Below, piece after piece: positions 41,258 through 52,195 of a stretch of DNA of 64,000 nt. The stretch's first letter is position 1; each line of letters begins with the position of its first letter. Source of the DNA: Planctomycetota bacterium (GTDB lineage: Bacteria; Planctomycetota; UBA1135; GCA-002686595); contig JAPLOF010000009.1 of NCBI GenBank assembly GCA_026692665.1, positions 49,960-113,959 on the forward strand, read 5' to 3'. Below the pieces are notes generated by a model. The model was not told the DNA's origin, did no database searches, and saw nothing but the letters and a program-made list of their open reading frames with translations. A program made the translations under genes and the position numbers.

Positions 41258-42499
41258 TCAGTACGCGGCGTCCAACAGGACGAGCGGTCGCGCGGCCGCC
41301 AGGCGCCCCGTGCCGTCCGGGCTCACGAAGAGCCCCTGCACGAAGAGCGTCCGCGCGGACGTTCCGGGCCCCAACTCCGGCACGGGAATCGACGCGGATC
41401 CCGTTCCCTCCGTGCCCAGCGTGGCGACGAGGACGCGGCGCCAGAACGGCACGCGCACGAGCACGGGGCCAGCGAGCGCCGGGTTCCAGGCCTGACCCGA
41501 CCCGTCGGAGAGGAACAGGAACACGCGCTCGCCCGGCAGGCCGCGGAAGCCGAACCCGGCGCCCTGGCCCTCGCGCGCGCAGGGCGTGCTGTTCAGCGTG
41601 CGGGCGGACCCCATGACGGCGATCGACGTGCCGACGGTGACCGCACCCGGCGCACCGTCCGGTGCGTGCTGGCCGCAGGCGGTCGTCGCGCCGAGTCCCG
41701 GTGCACCGCCGGAGATCGACGCGTCGAGCACGCGTGCGACCGCACCGGGCGCGATGACGAGGCCATGGCCGCCAGCTCCGCCGGGCCGCGGAGCGAAGGC
41801 CGAGCAGCCGGGGTAGCCCGTGCTGGCGAGACCGCCGGCCCCGCCCGGTCCCCCGCGCAGGATGGCGCCCGAGACGAACGCCGTTCCGGAGACGAGGTCG
41901 AGCGCGACGCCGCCCGAGCCTCCGGCCTGGCCGCTCGCTGCGCCGGAGAGCCCGAAGCCGCCGTGCAGGGTGGAGTCGTGGATGGCGAGCGTGCTTTCCG
42001 TGGCTCGGAGAGCGCTGCCGGCGATCGTCGCCGCTGCGGGGCTCGCAGCACTGTCGAGAGTGCAGCGCGAGAGCGCGACGTCCGCGCAGCGCTCCACGCG
42101 GACGGTCGGCAGCGCCGCCGCGATCGCGTTGGGCGCGACCCAGGCCTGGAGGTCGGCGAGGCGCACCGCTCCGGCGCAATCCCGCAGCGTGACCGCCGTG
42201 GTGTTCATGGCGCCGATGCGCAGGCCGGTCAAGGCGACGGTCGATGCGGCGGGGACGTTCTGGACCACGATCGGGCCCTGGACGACGACGTTCGCTTGCG
42301 TGTCCGCGACCACGGTCAAGCCGAACCCGTCGATCGCGAACGGCGCGTACGTCCCGGCGCGGACCAGCACGACGTCTCCCGGCCGCGCGGCCGCGATCGC
42401 GGCGGAGATCTGGACGTGGTCGGCGCCGCTCGGCGCGACGGTGCGCACGCCGGCGAAGGCTGGGCTCGTGACGGCGAGGAGGGCGAGGGCTCGGAGCAC
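41258..42499 (-). CDS. Secreted right-handed beta-helix protein
   Basis: A 413-residue exported protein. The signal peptide is MLRALALLAVTSPAFA. It is followed by VAPSGADHVQISAAIAAARPGDVVLVRAGTY, the typical entry to a parallel beta-helix (pectate-lyase-like or NosD-like), then many short Val/Ala-rich strands and a Gly/Ala-rich loop section (GGPGGAGGLASTGYPGCSAF). The last 120 residues form a separate beta domain ending GLFVSPDGTGRLAAARPLVLLDAAY, like C-terminal domains on many secreted proteins of this lineage. No catalytic motif was recognised, so carbohydrate binding or a surface role is possible. It interrupts the conserved rplI-dnaB neighbourhood. Confidence 0.78.
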   Translation of the reverse strand: MLRALALLAVTSPAFAGVRTVAPSGADHVQISAAIAAARPGDVVLVRAGTYAPFAIDGFGLTVVADTQANVVVQGPIVVQNVPAASTVALTGLRIGAMNTTAVTLRDCAGAVRLADLQAWVAPNAIAAALPTVRVERCADVALSRCTLDSAASPAAATIAGSALRATESTLAIHDSTLHGGFGLSGAASGQAGGSGGVALDLVSGTAFVSGAILRGGPGGAGGLASTGYPGCSAFAPRPGGAGGHGLVIAPGAVARVLDASISGGAPGLGATTACGQHAPDGAPGAVTVGTSIAVMGSARTLNSTPCAREGQGAGFGFRGLPGERVFLFLSDGSGQAWNPALAGPVLVRVPFWRRVLVATLGTEGTGSASIPVPELGPGTSARTLFVQGLFVSPDGTGRLAAARPLVLLDAAY

Positions 42500-42576
42500 G
42501 CGGGGCGGGCCCAGTGCGGAACGGGGCCATCGAAACGTATCCCCGTGTACGGAGCCAGGCTCGACCGCGCCGGAAC

Positions 42577-42619
42577 ACGCACACAGCCAGCGCGGCCGGG
42601 CCGCGCTGGCTGTGTGCGT
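42577..42619 (-). terminator. Long perfect hairpin after rplI
   Basis: A 21-bp perfect inverted repeat (ACGCACACAGCCAGCGCGGCC and its complement) with a minimal loop, 40 bp past the rplI stop and 78 bp before the beta-helix gene. Only GTGTTCC follows on the minus strand. It likely ends the rpsF-rpsR-rplI transcript. Confidence 0.7.
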
Positions 42620-42658
42620 GAGGCACTCCCGGAAGTTCCTTCCGGGCGCCGCGGTCGG

Positions 42659-43123
42659 TCAGGCCGCGGCTTGCGCCTCGACGATGACCACGATCTCGGC
42701 GAAGTGCTCGCCGTGGACGTGCAGCTTCACCGGGTGGTTGCCGACCGTCTTGATCGGCGCATCCAGGCGCACGGCCTTCTCTTCGAAGGCGTGTCCCTTC
42801 TCGCGCAGCATCTCGACGATGTTCGCCGCGTTCACCGAGCCGAACAGGTGTCCCTGCTCGTCGGCGCGCGCGGTGGTCTTGAGCTCGACACCCGTGAGGG
42901 TTCCGACGAGCGCCACGACCTCGGCGGTCTTCTTGGCTTCGAGGGCATCGAGGACGAGGCGTCGACGCGCCATCGCCTTCGTGTTCTCCGCCGTGGCTTC
43001 CATCGCGATCTTCCTCGGGTAGAGGAAGTTGCGGGCGAAGCCGGGCGACACCTTGACCACGTCGCCGCAGCGACCGAGGTCCTTCACGTGCTCGCGGAGG
43101 AGCACTTCGACACTGCGTCCCAT
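42659..43123 (-). CDS. rplI: 50S ribosomal protein bL9
   Basis: A 154-residue large-subunit protein linking the L1 stalk region to neighbouring ribosomes. The N-domain is MGRSVEVLLREHVKDLGRCGDVVKVSPGFARNFLYPRKIA (slightly divergent from the usual VILLEDVENLG). Then come the connecting helix MARRRLVLDALEAKK and a C-domain with GHLFGSVNAANIVEML. Normal length. It follows rpsR by 16 bp in the rpsF-rpsR-rplI operon and is followed by a strong hairpin. Confidence 0.96.
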   Translation of the reverse strand: MGRSVEVLLREHVKDLGRCGDVVKVSPGFARNFLYPRKIAMEATAENTKAMARRRLVLDALEAKKTAEVVALVGTLTGVELKTTARADEQGHLFGSVNAANIVEMLREKGHAFEEKAVRLDAPIKTVGNHPVKLHVHGEHFAEIVVIVEAQAAA

Positions 43124-43139
43124 GGTTCAGTCCTCCAGA

Positions 43140-43361
43140 TCAGCCCACGAAGGGCAGGAGGCCGATGTGACGCGCCCGCTTCACGGCCTGCTTCAGCGCC
43201 TTCTGGCACTGGGAGCAGAAACCGGTCCGCTTGCGCGAGTAGATCTGCGCGGACCCGTTCAAGAACCGCTTGAGGTTCTCGAGGTCCTTGTACTCCGGCC
43301 AGGCGTCGTCGCAGTTGCGACCGGCGATGGGCGGAAGGGGTGCACGGCGGTCGCGACTCAC
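43140..43361 (-). CDS. rpsR: 30S ribosomal protein bS18
   Basis: A 73-residue small-subunit protein that binds with bS6 on the platform. It contains YKDLENLKRFLNGSAQIYSRKRTGFCSQCQKALKQAVKRARHIGLLPF, the standard bS18 core. Cysteines in GRNCDD and FCSQCQK suggest the zinc-binding (C+) form. Its ATG overlaps the rpsF stop (ATGA). Confidence 0.96.
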   Translation of the reverse strand: MSRDRRAPLPPIAGRNCDDAWPEYKDLENLKRFLNGSAQIYSRKRTGFCSQCQKALKQAVKRARHIGLLPFVG

Positions 43362-43846
43362 GGGGCCACCTCCGCCGAAGCGCGCTCGGGACGGCGACCG
43401 CGCGGGCGATCGTCCATCTCACCCTCGGCCAGGATGTCCTCCAGGGTTTCCTGGACGGGCAGGATCGGCTCGGGCTCGACGACGTCGTCGGGCGGCGGGG
43501 TCGGAACGGTGAACCCGTCGGCGTTCTCGGCCGAGGTGAGCTCGTGCTCCGTCGCGGGGATCTCGTCGACCTTCAGGAGCAGGTAGCGCAGGACCCGTTC
43601 CGAGAGCTCGAGCTCGCGTCGCAGTCCCGGCAGGTTGGCTCCGGGGATCTCGAGGTAGGAGAGGACGTACGTCGCGCGGTTCTTCCCGCGGATCGTGTAG
43701 GCCAGACGGCGCTCGTCCCAGCGACGGGACGTGACCACCGAACCTCCGTGCTTCGCGACAGCGTCGGTGATGACGCTCTTCGCCTTCTTCCAGTCCTCTC
43801 GCACCACGGCGTTGTCGAGGAGGAACATGCATTCGTACAGACTCAA
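43358..43846 (-). CDS. rpsF: 30S ribosomal protein bS6
   Basis: A small-subunit protein that heterodimerises with bS18. The core reads LYECMFLLDNAV at the N-terminus, then SRRWDERRLAYTIRGKNRATYVLSYLEI and LELSERVLRYLLLKVDEIP. The acidic Pro-rich C-terminal tail of about 55 residues (TPPPDDVVEPEPILP, then RPRGRRPERASAE) makes it far longer than the compact form. I prefer the TTG start at 43846, since AAAGGAGAA and AGGA lie just upstream and the protein then begins like other bS6. An ATG at 43870 would add eight residues and place the Shine-Dalgarno inside the gene. Confidence 0.94.
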   Translation of the reverse strand: MSLYECMFLLDNAVVREDWKKAKSVITDAVAKHGGSVVTSRRWDERRLAYTIRGKNRATYVLSYLEIPGANLPGLRRELELSERVLRYLLLKVDEIPATEHELTSAENADGFTVPTPPPDDVVEPEPILPVQETLEDILAEGEMDDRPRGRRPERASAEVAP

Positions 43847-43900
43847 AGTTCCTGGTTCTCCTTTCGTCATCGATGCGAGGGTCCGGGAGGCGAAGTGCCC

Positions 43901-44497
43901 CTAGGTCCCTGGGTTCCAGCGGCTGTGGAACCGCGTCATGACACCCTCGAGGTCCTCGCCGCCGAGCCAGGCGCGGATCGCATCGGCGGCTTCCGCCACC
44001 GAGATCTCCGCGTCCTGCATCTCCGCTTCCGAGAACCGCTCGAGCACATGGCGCGCCGCGTCGGTCCGGGCCTGCCCGATGCCCACGCGCACGCGTGGGA
44101 ACCGGTCGGTCCCGAGGGATGCCACGATCGACCGCATGCCGTTGTGCATGCCGGGACCACCGAAGGCGCGGATCCGCAACCGGCCGAGATCGAGGTCCAT
44201 GTCGTCGTAGACGACGAGGATCGAGTCCGGTTCGAGCTGCAGGTGCCGTGCGAGGGCGGTCACGGCCGTCCCCGACAGGTTCATGAAGGTCAGCGGCTTC
44301 GCGTAGAGCGCGTCGAATCGCTTCGAGCGCGCGAACGTGAAGTGCGCGGGCCCCGTGTACCCGGGGAGTCGGCGTGCGGGTTCAAAGATCACTCCCTCTT
44401 CCTGGCTGAGGCGTTCGACCACGTGGAACCCCACGTTGTGACGCGTCCACTCGTATTCGGGGCCGGGGTTGCCCAGTCCGACGACGAGCCGCGTCAC
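43901..44497 (-). CDS. pth: Peptidyl-tRNA hydrolase
   Basis: A 198-residue enzyme releasing peptides from prematurely dropped peptidyl-tRNAs. It has LVVGLGNPGPEYEWTRHNVGFHVV with the catalytic His and conserved Asn, KPLTFMNLSGTAV, VVYDDMDLDLGRLRIR (catalytic Asp) and GPGMHNGMRSI. The GTG start at 44497 is preceded by AAGGAA at good spacing; the longer open frame upstream is low-complexity. Between rplY and rpsF, matching the conserved prs-rplY-pth order. Confidence 0.96.
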   Translation of the reverse strand: MTRLVVGLGNPGPEYEWTRHNVGFHVVERLSQEEGVIFEPARRLPGYTGPAHFTFARSKRFDALYAKPLTFMNLSGTAVTALARHLQLEPDSILVVYDDMDLDLGRLRIRAFGGPGMHNGMRSIVASLGTDRFPRVRVGIGQARTDAARHVLERFSEAEMQDAEISVAEAADAIRAWLGGEDLEGVMTRFHSRWNPGT

Positions 44498-44683
44498 TGC
44501 GAGGTTCCTTGGGACCGATCCGCGCACGGGGCCCTGGGGGCTCCGCCCGGGAGGAGGGCCGAACAGGGTAGCGGGGCGCGGGGTGGGTGGGAAGAGGCGG
44601 GCGGGAGCCGGCGCGGCGCGGGGCCGCTTGGGGCGCCCCCTTCCACCGCCGCGGGCTCCGGTCGCCGTCGACTCGGAGACCAA

Positions 44684-44742
44684 GAGAACGGGCCCGCTCC
44701 GGATCCCGCTCCGCGCGGGTGATCCAGGGCGGACCCGTTCTC
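44684..44742 (-). terminator. Extended hairpin between rplY and pth
   Basis: Arms GAGAACGGGCCCGC and GCGGACCCGTTCTC (one G-U) enclose a nested GGATC/GATCC stem. It lies 27 bp after the rplY stop, followed on the minus strand by TTGGTCTCC. Possible terminator or attenuator. Confidence 0.55.
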
Positions 44743-44768
44743 GGTGGGGCCGGGCCGAAGTGCGCCGA

Positions 44769-45392
44769 TCAGCTGGCCGGAGCCGCAGGCGTACCCGCCG
44801 CCGGAGCCGCCGGGGCCGCGGCCTCGGCCACCGGTTCCGCCTCGGGCTTCGCCGCGACGACGACGACCGCGATCTTCACGTCGGCCGCCGGGTGCACGAG
44901 GGTCACACTCGCGGGCAGGCGGATCTCCTTGGCGAGGATCGCGCCGCCCGTGTCGAGGCCGCCGACCGGCACCTCGATCGCGTCCGGGATGTCCATCGGC
45001 AGGCACAGCACGGTGATGTGCGTGTGGATGTGGTTCAGGACGCCGCCCTTCGGGTGGCCCGTGAACTCGAGCTCGACCACGGACTCCGTCTTCACGTCGC
45101 GCTGCACGCGCTTGAAGTCGATGTGGACGATCTGCTCGCCGAAGGTGTTCCACTGCAGTTCGCGCACGACGGCCATCTCGAGCTTGCCGCCGATCTCGAT
45201 CTCGTACAGGTGGGTGTGACGGCGACGCGTGGCCAGGAACCCGTGCTCCTCGATCGACAGGTCCACGTGACCGTGCGTCGAGTCGGCGTTCATGCTGGCG
45301 GGGATGCGGCCTTCCGCGCGCAGGGCGCGGGAGGCTCGGGTGCCGACGCGCGTGCGCAGTTCGGCCTTCAGGACTTCACTCTTCTTGCTCAT
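44769..45392 (-). CDS. rplY: 50S ribosomal protein bL25/CTC family
   Basis: A 207-residue long-form bL25 (general stress protein CTC), which binds 5S rRNA. The N-terminal domain has ELRTRVGTRASRALRAEGRIPA and TFGEQIVHIDFKRVQRD. The C-terminal beta domain of the CTC form (ILAKEIRLPASVTLVHPAADVKIAVVVV) is followed by an Ala/Pro/Glu tail. Both motifs and the prs-rplY-pth context are diagnostic. One notable detail is the histidine-rich stretch NHIHTHITVLCLPMDIP in the second domain. Confidence 0.94.
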   Translation of the reverse strand: MSKKSEVLKAELRTRVGTRASRALRAEGRIPASMNADSTHGHVDLSIEEHGFLATRRRHTHLYEIEIGGKLEMAVVRELQWNTFGEQIVHIDFKRVQRDVKTESVVELEFTGHPKGGVLNHIHTHITVLCLPMDIPDAIEVPVGGLDTGGAILAKEIRLPASVTLVHPAADVKIAVVVVAAKPEAEPVAEAAAPAAPAAGTPAAPAS

Positions 45393-45441
45393 GACAGAAA
45401 CTCCGTCCCTGGCTGGTTCGTCGCCTGTCCCTCGATCAGGC

Positions 45442-46398
45442 CTAGCAGGGTTCTTGGAAGAGGGAGGAAACCGACTCGTTCCGGTGGATGTTCATGATCG
45501 CACGCGCCAGGAGTGGCGCCACGCTCACGATCTCCGTGTTCCGCGGCAACTGTGCGCGCGGAGGGATCGAATCGGTGATCAGGATCTTGTCGATGGGTGC
45601 CGCATCGAGGCGTTCGACCGCCGGCCCGCACAGGACCGCGTGGCTGACCGCGATGACGATCGTCTTCGCGCCGTACTTGCGGCACACGCGCGAGGCCTCG
45701 GCGATCGAGCCGCCGGTCGAGATCATGTCGTCGACCAGGATGACGTTGCGGCCCTCGACGTCGCCGATGATGTGCTCGACGGCGATCTGGGACCCGCTGA
45801 TCCGGCGCTTGTCGACGATCGCGAGGTCGGCGTTGTCGAGCGACTTGGCGTAGCCGCGCGCCATCTTGATGCCGCCCACGTCGGGCGAGACGATGACCGG
45901 ACGGTCGAGACCGATCCGGCGCACCGCGTGCAGGAGCGCGGGCTTGGCGTAGAGGTGGTCGACCGGGATGTCGAAGAACCCCTGGATCTGCGCCGCGTGC
46001 ATGTCCAGCGTCAGCAAGCGGTCCGCGCCGCCGTTGACCAGCGTGTTCGCGACGACCTTGGCGCTGATGGGGACGCGCCCCTCGTCCTTGCGGTCCTTCC
46101 GCGCGTAGCCGTAGTAGGGCATGACGGCGGTGATGCGTCCCGCGCTGGCGCGGCGCAGCGTGTCCAGGAGCAGGAGCAGCTCGATCCAGTTCTCGTTGAC
46201 CGGCGGGCAGGTCGGCTGGATCACGAAACAGTCCGAGCCGCGCAGGTCGTCGTTGACCTTGATGTCGATCTCGCCGTCGGGGAAGCGCGCGATGTGCGCC
46301 GCCGCCAGCGGGATCGAGAGCGACTTCGAGATGCCCTGCGCCAACGCGGAGTGCGCGTTGCCCGCGATCAGAGTGATCTTCTCGCTGTAGCCGAGCAC
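45442..46398 (-). CDS. prs: Ribose-phosphate pyrophosphokinase
   Basis: A 318-residue enzyme making PRPP from ribose-5-phosphate and ATP, feeding purine, pyrimidine, NAD and His/Trp synthesis. It contains ARFPDGEIDIKVNDDLRGSDCFVIQPTCPPVNENWIEL-type sequence, the flexible loop region YYGYARKDRKDEGRVPISAK, and the PRPP-binding loop VILVDDMISTGGSI. The GTG start at 46398 shares one base with the glmU stop (TAGTG). glmU-prs-rplY-pth is a widely conserved order. Confidence 0.97.
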   Translation of the reverse strand: MLGYSEKITLIAGNAHSALAQGISKSLSIPLAAAHIARFPDGEIDIKVNDDLRGSDCFVIQPTCPPVNENWIELLLLLDTLRRASAGRITAVMPYYGYARKDRKDEGRVPISAKVVANTLVNGGADRLLTLDMHAAQIQGFFDIPVDHLYAKPALLHAVRRIGLDRPVIVSPDVGGIKMARGYAKSLDNADLAIVDKRRISGSQIAVEHIIGDVEGRNVILVDDMISTGGSIAEASRVCRKYGAKTIVIAVSHAVLCGPAVERLDAAPIDKILITDSIPPRAQLPRNTEIVSVAPLLARAIMNIHRNESVSSLFQEPC

Positions 46399-47729
46399 TA
46401 GGACCTCGTCTCCTTCTTGGTGCCGCTGGCCGGCCCCGTGGACTTCCCCGCGAGCCGTTTGGCGGGCACGCCCACCCACACTTCGCCCGCGCCGATGTTC
46501 GAGTCGCGCGTCACGATGGCGCCCGCGCCCGTGGTCGCGCCGTCGCCGATCGTGTTCGGGGCCACGATCACCGAGCCGCTGCCGACGAAGACGCGCTCGC
46601 CCAGCTTCGTCTTGTGCTTCTTGACCCCGTCGTAGTTGGCGAAGATCGTCCCGGCGCCGATGTTCGAGCGCGCGCAGATCTCGCCGTCGCCGAGGTAGGA
46701 GAGGTGCTTCGCCTTGGCGTGCGCGCCGACGCGCGTGTTCTTCACCTCGACGAAGTTGCCGATCTCGGCGCCGTCCTCGAGCACGGCCCCGACCCGCAGC
46801 TGGGCGAACGGCCCGACTTCGCAGTCCTTGCCGATGCGCACGCCCGAGCGGATCACGCTGCACGGCAGGACGCGTGTGCCGGCGCCGATCTCGACGCCGT
46901 GGTCGATGTAGGTGGTGGCCGGATCCTCGATGTACACGCCGTTCTCGAGGTGCCCCTCGAGGATGCGCAGCTGCAGCGCCCAGCGCGCCTCCGCGAGGTG
47001 GGCCAGCGTGTTGACGCCCAGCCCCTCCTCGTGGTCCTCGAGCTCGACCGCGCGAACCGCGCGCCCGCCGGCGACGAAGGCGGCGAGCACGTCGGTCAGG
47101 TAGTACTCGCCCTGCGCGTTCTTGTTGGAGAGCTTGGGAAGCGCCGCCACGAGGCCCGGGCCGTCGAACGCGTAGACGCCCAGGTTGACCTCGTCGATCT
47201 CGCGCTGCTCGGGGCTCGCGTCGCGTTCCTCGACGATTCCCGTCACATGGCCCGCGTCGTCGCGCAGGATGCGGCCGAAGCCGCGCGGCTCGTCGGGGAC
47301 GGCGGTCAGGATCGCCATGCCGTTGCGCGCCGACTCGGCCTGGGTCGCGACGAGCGCGCGCAGGGTCTCGGGGCGGAGACAAGGCATGTCGCCGTACAGG
47401 ACGACCGTGACGCCCGGGTCCGCGCCCAGCTCGGGCAGGCAGACCTGGAGCGCGTGCCCCGTGCCGAGCTGCGGCTCCTGGCGGACGAAGCGGACGCGCG
47501 CGCCGAGCCCCATCTCCCCCACCGCCTTCTCGACCTCGGCCGCGCCGTGGCCGGTCACGAGCACGATCCGCTCCGGCTCGAGGGCGAGCGCCTGGTCGAG
47601 GACCCAGGCGATCATCGGCCGCCCACACAGCGGGTGCAGGACCTTCGGCTTCGCGCTCTTCATGCGCTTGCCGTGGCCCGCTGCCAGGATCACGACGGAT
47701 CCGGCGCGCTGTTTCGGGGGGGTGGTCAC
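46398..47729 (-). CDS. glmU: Bifunctional GlmU (UDP-GlcNAc pyrophosphorylase / GlcN-1-P acetyltransferase)
   Basis: 443 residues from a GTG at 47729 (VTTPPKQRAGSVVILAAG). The N-terminal uridyltransferase has ILAAGHGKRMKSAKPKVLHPL, QEPQLGTGHALQV and LYGDMPC. The C-terminal left-handed beta-helix begins near 250 (YIEDPATTYIDHGVEIGAGT) and has KNTRVGAHAKAKHLSYLGDGEIC and NIGAGTIFANYDGVKKHKT. The C-terminal acetyltransferase part is shorter than in E. coli (456 total) but has the key AKHLSYLGD and NYDG motifs. It supplies UDP-GlcNAc to peptidoglycan and to lpxA. First gene of the long minus-strand series. Confidence 0.96.
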   Translation of the reverse strand: MTTPPKQRAGSVVILAAGHGKRMKSAKPKVLHPLCGRPMIAWVLDQALALEPERIVLVTGHGAAEVEKAVGEMGLGARVRFVRQEPQLGTGHALQVCLPELGADPGVTVVLYGDMPCLRPETLRALVATQAESARNGMAILTAVPDEPRGFGRILRDDAGHVTGIVEERDASPEQREIDEVNLGVYAFDGPGLVAALPKLSNKNAQGEYYLTDVLAAFVAGGRAVRAVELEDHEEGLGVNTLAHLAEARWALQLRILEGHLENGVYIEDPATTYIDHGVEIGAGTRVLPCSVIRSGVRIGKDCEVGPFAQLRVGAVLEDGAEIGNFVEVKNTRVGAHAKAKHLSYLGDGEICARSNIGAGTIFANYDGVKKHKTKLGERVFVGSGSVIVAPNTIGDGATTGAGAIVTRDSNIGAGEVWVGVPAKRLAGKSTGPASGTKKETRS

Positions 47730-47821
47730 GGTCGTCGCTCGGGAGAGTGGGGCGAAGAGGGTAAAGGGACGGCGCGGAAGCGTCAAACGGGACGCGGCGG
47801 CGCTGGTATCTTCGCCGGGCC

Positions 47822-51280
<3,459 letters not shown>

Positions 51281-51289
51281 ACCCGCACG

Positions 51290-52147
51290 TCAGAGCTGCT
51301 TCGCCGCGAACGTGTCGCCCTGCCGCACGTCTCCGGTGTCGAAGCCCTTCTTGAACCAGCGCGCGCGCTGCTCGGCCGTGCCGTGCGTGAACGAGTCGGG
51401 CGAGACGCGGCCCTGCGCCCGCTTCTGCAGCACGTCGTCGCCGATGCGCGAGGCGGCCCGCAGGGCCTCGTCGAGATCGCCCTGCTCGAGCAGGTCCTTG
51501 GCCTTCTGGGCGTGGTGCGCCCACACGCCGGCGTAGAAGTCGGCCTGCAACTCGAGGCGCACGGACAGCGCGTTCTTCTCCGCCTCGCCGAGCCCGCGCT
51601 CGGCGTCGTGCACCTGCCGCGAGGTCCCGAGCAGGTTCTGCACGTGGTGCCCGACCTCGTGCGCGATGACGTAGGCCTGCGCGAAGTCCCCCGGGGCGCC
51701 GAGATCGCGGTCGAGCTGTCGGAAGAAGCCCAGGTCGAGGTAGACCTTCGAATCACCCGGGCAATAGAACGGGCCGACGGCGGCGCTCTGCGTGCCGCAG
51801 GCGGATTCGACGGCGTCGTCGAAGAGCACGAGGCCCGGCTCCACGTAGCCGGGCAGGATGCCGTGCCACACGTCCTCCGTCGTCGCGAGCACGGCGGCGA
51901 CGAACTCGGCCTGCTGGTCGTCGGCGGCGGTGCGCTGCCGCGGCGCGCCGGAATCGACCGTGGGATCGCCTCCCCCGCCCAGCATGCCGATCAGGCTCGA
52001 CGGGTCGCCGCCCGCGAGCATCACGACGACGATCACCGCGACGAGGCCGAGCCCGCCGCCGATCATGCCGCGGCCCGGCATGCGCGGACCGGACGCGCCG
52101 CGACGGTCCTCGACGTTCTGACTGCGACGTTCACCCTGCCAGCGCAT
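51290..52147 (-). CDS. Neutral zinc metallopeptidase (YpfJ family), membrane-anchored
   Basis: A 285-residue protein of the neutral zinc metallopeptidase family (YpfJ-like). One N-terminal membrane helix (MIGGGLGLVAVIVVVMLAGG, residues 28-47) leaves the peptidase domain outside the cytoplasm. The zinc motif HEVGHHVQ is at residues 163-170, and the downstream ELQADFYAGVW supplies the third ligand. GPFYCPGDSKVYLDLGFF is a family hallmark. The substrate is unknown; DUF-type relatives occur near many genes. It lies 9 bp from the convergent AAA+ fusion gene. Confidence 0.92.
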   Translation of the reverse strand: MRWQGERRSQNVEDRRGASGPRMPGRGMIGGGLGLVAVIVVVMLAGGDPSSLIGMLGGGGDPTVDSGAPRQRTAADDQQAEFVAAVLATTEDVWHGILPGYVEPGLVLFDDAVESACGTQSAAVGPFYCPGDSKVYLDLGFFRQLDRDLGAPGDFAQAYVIAHEVGHHVQNLLGTSRQVHDAERGLGEAEKNALSVRLELQADFYAGVWAHHAQKAKDLLEQGDLDEALRAASRIGDDVLQKRAQGRVSPDSFTHGTAEQRARWFKKGFDTGDVRQGDTFAAKQL

Positions 52148-52195
52148 GCGATTGCCTCTCTCGAGCGAACACGCGATTCGCGCGCGGGCCAGAGA

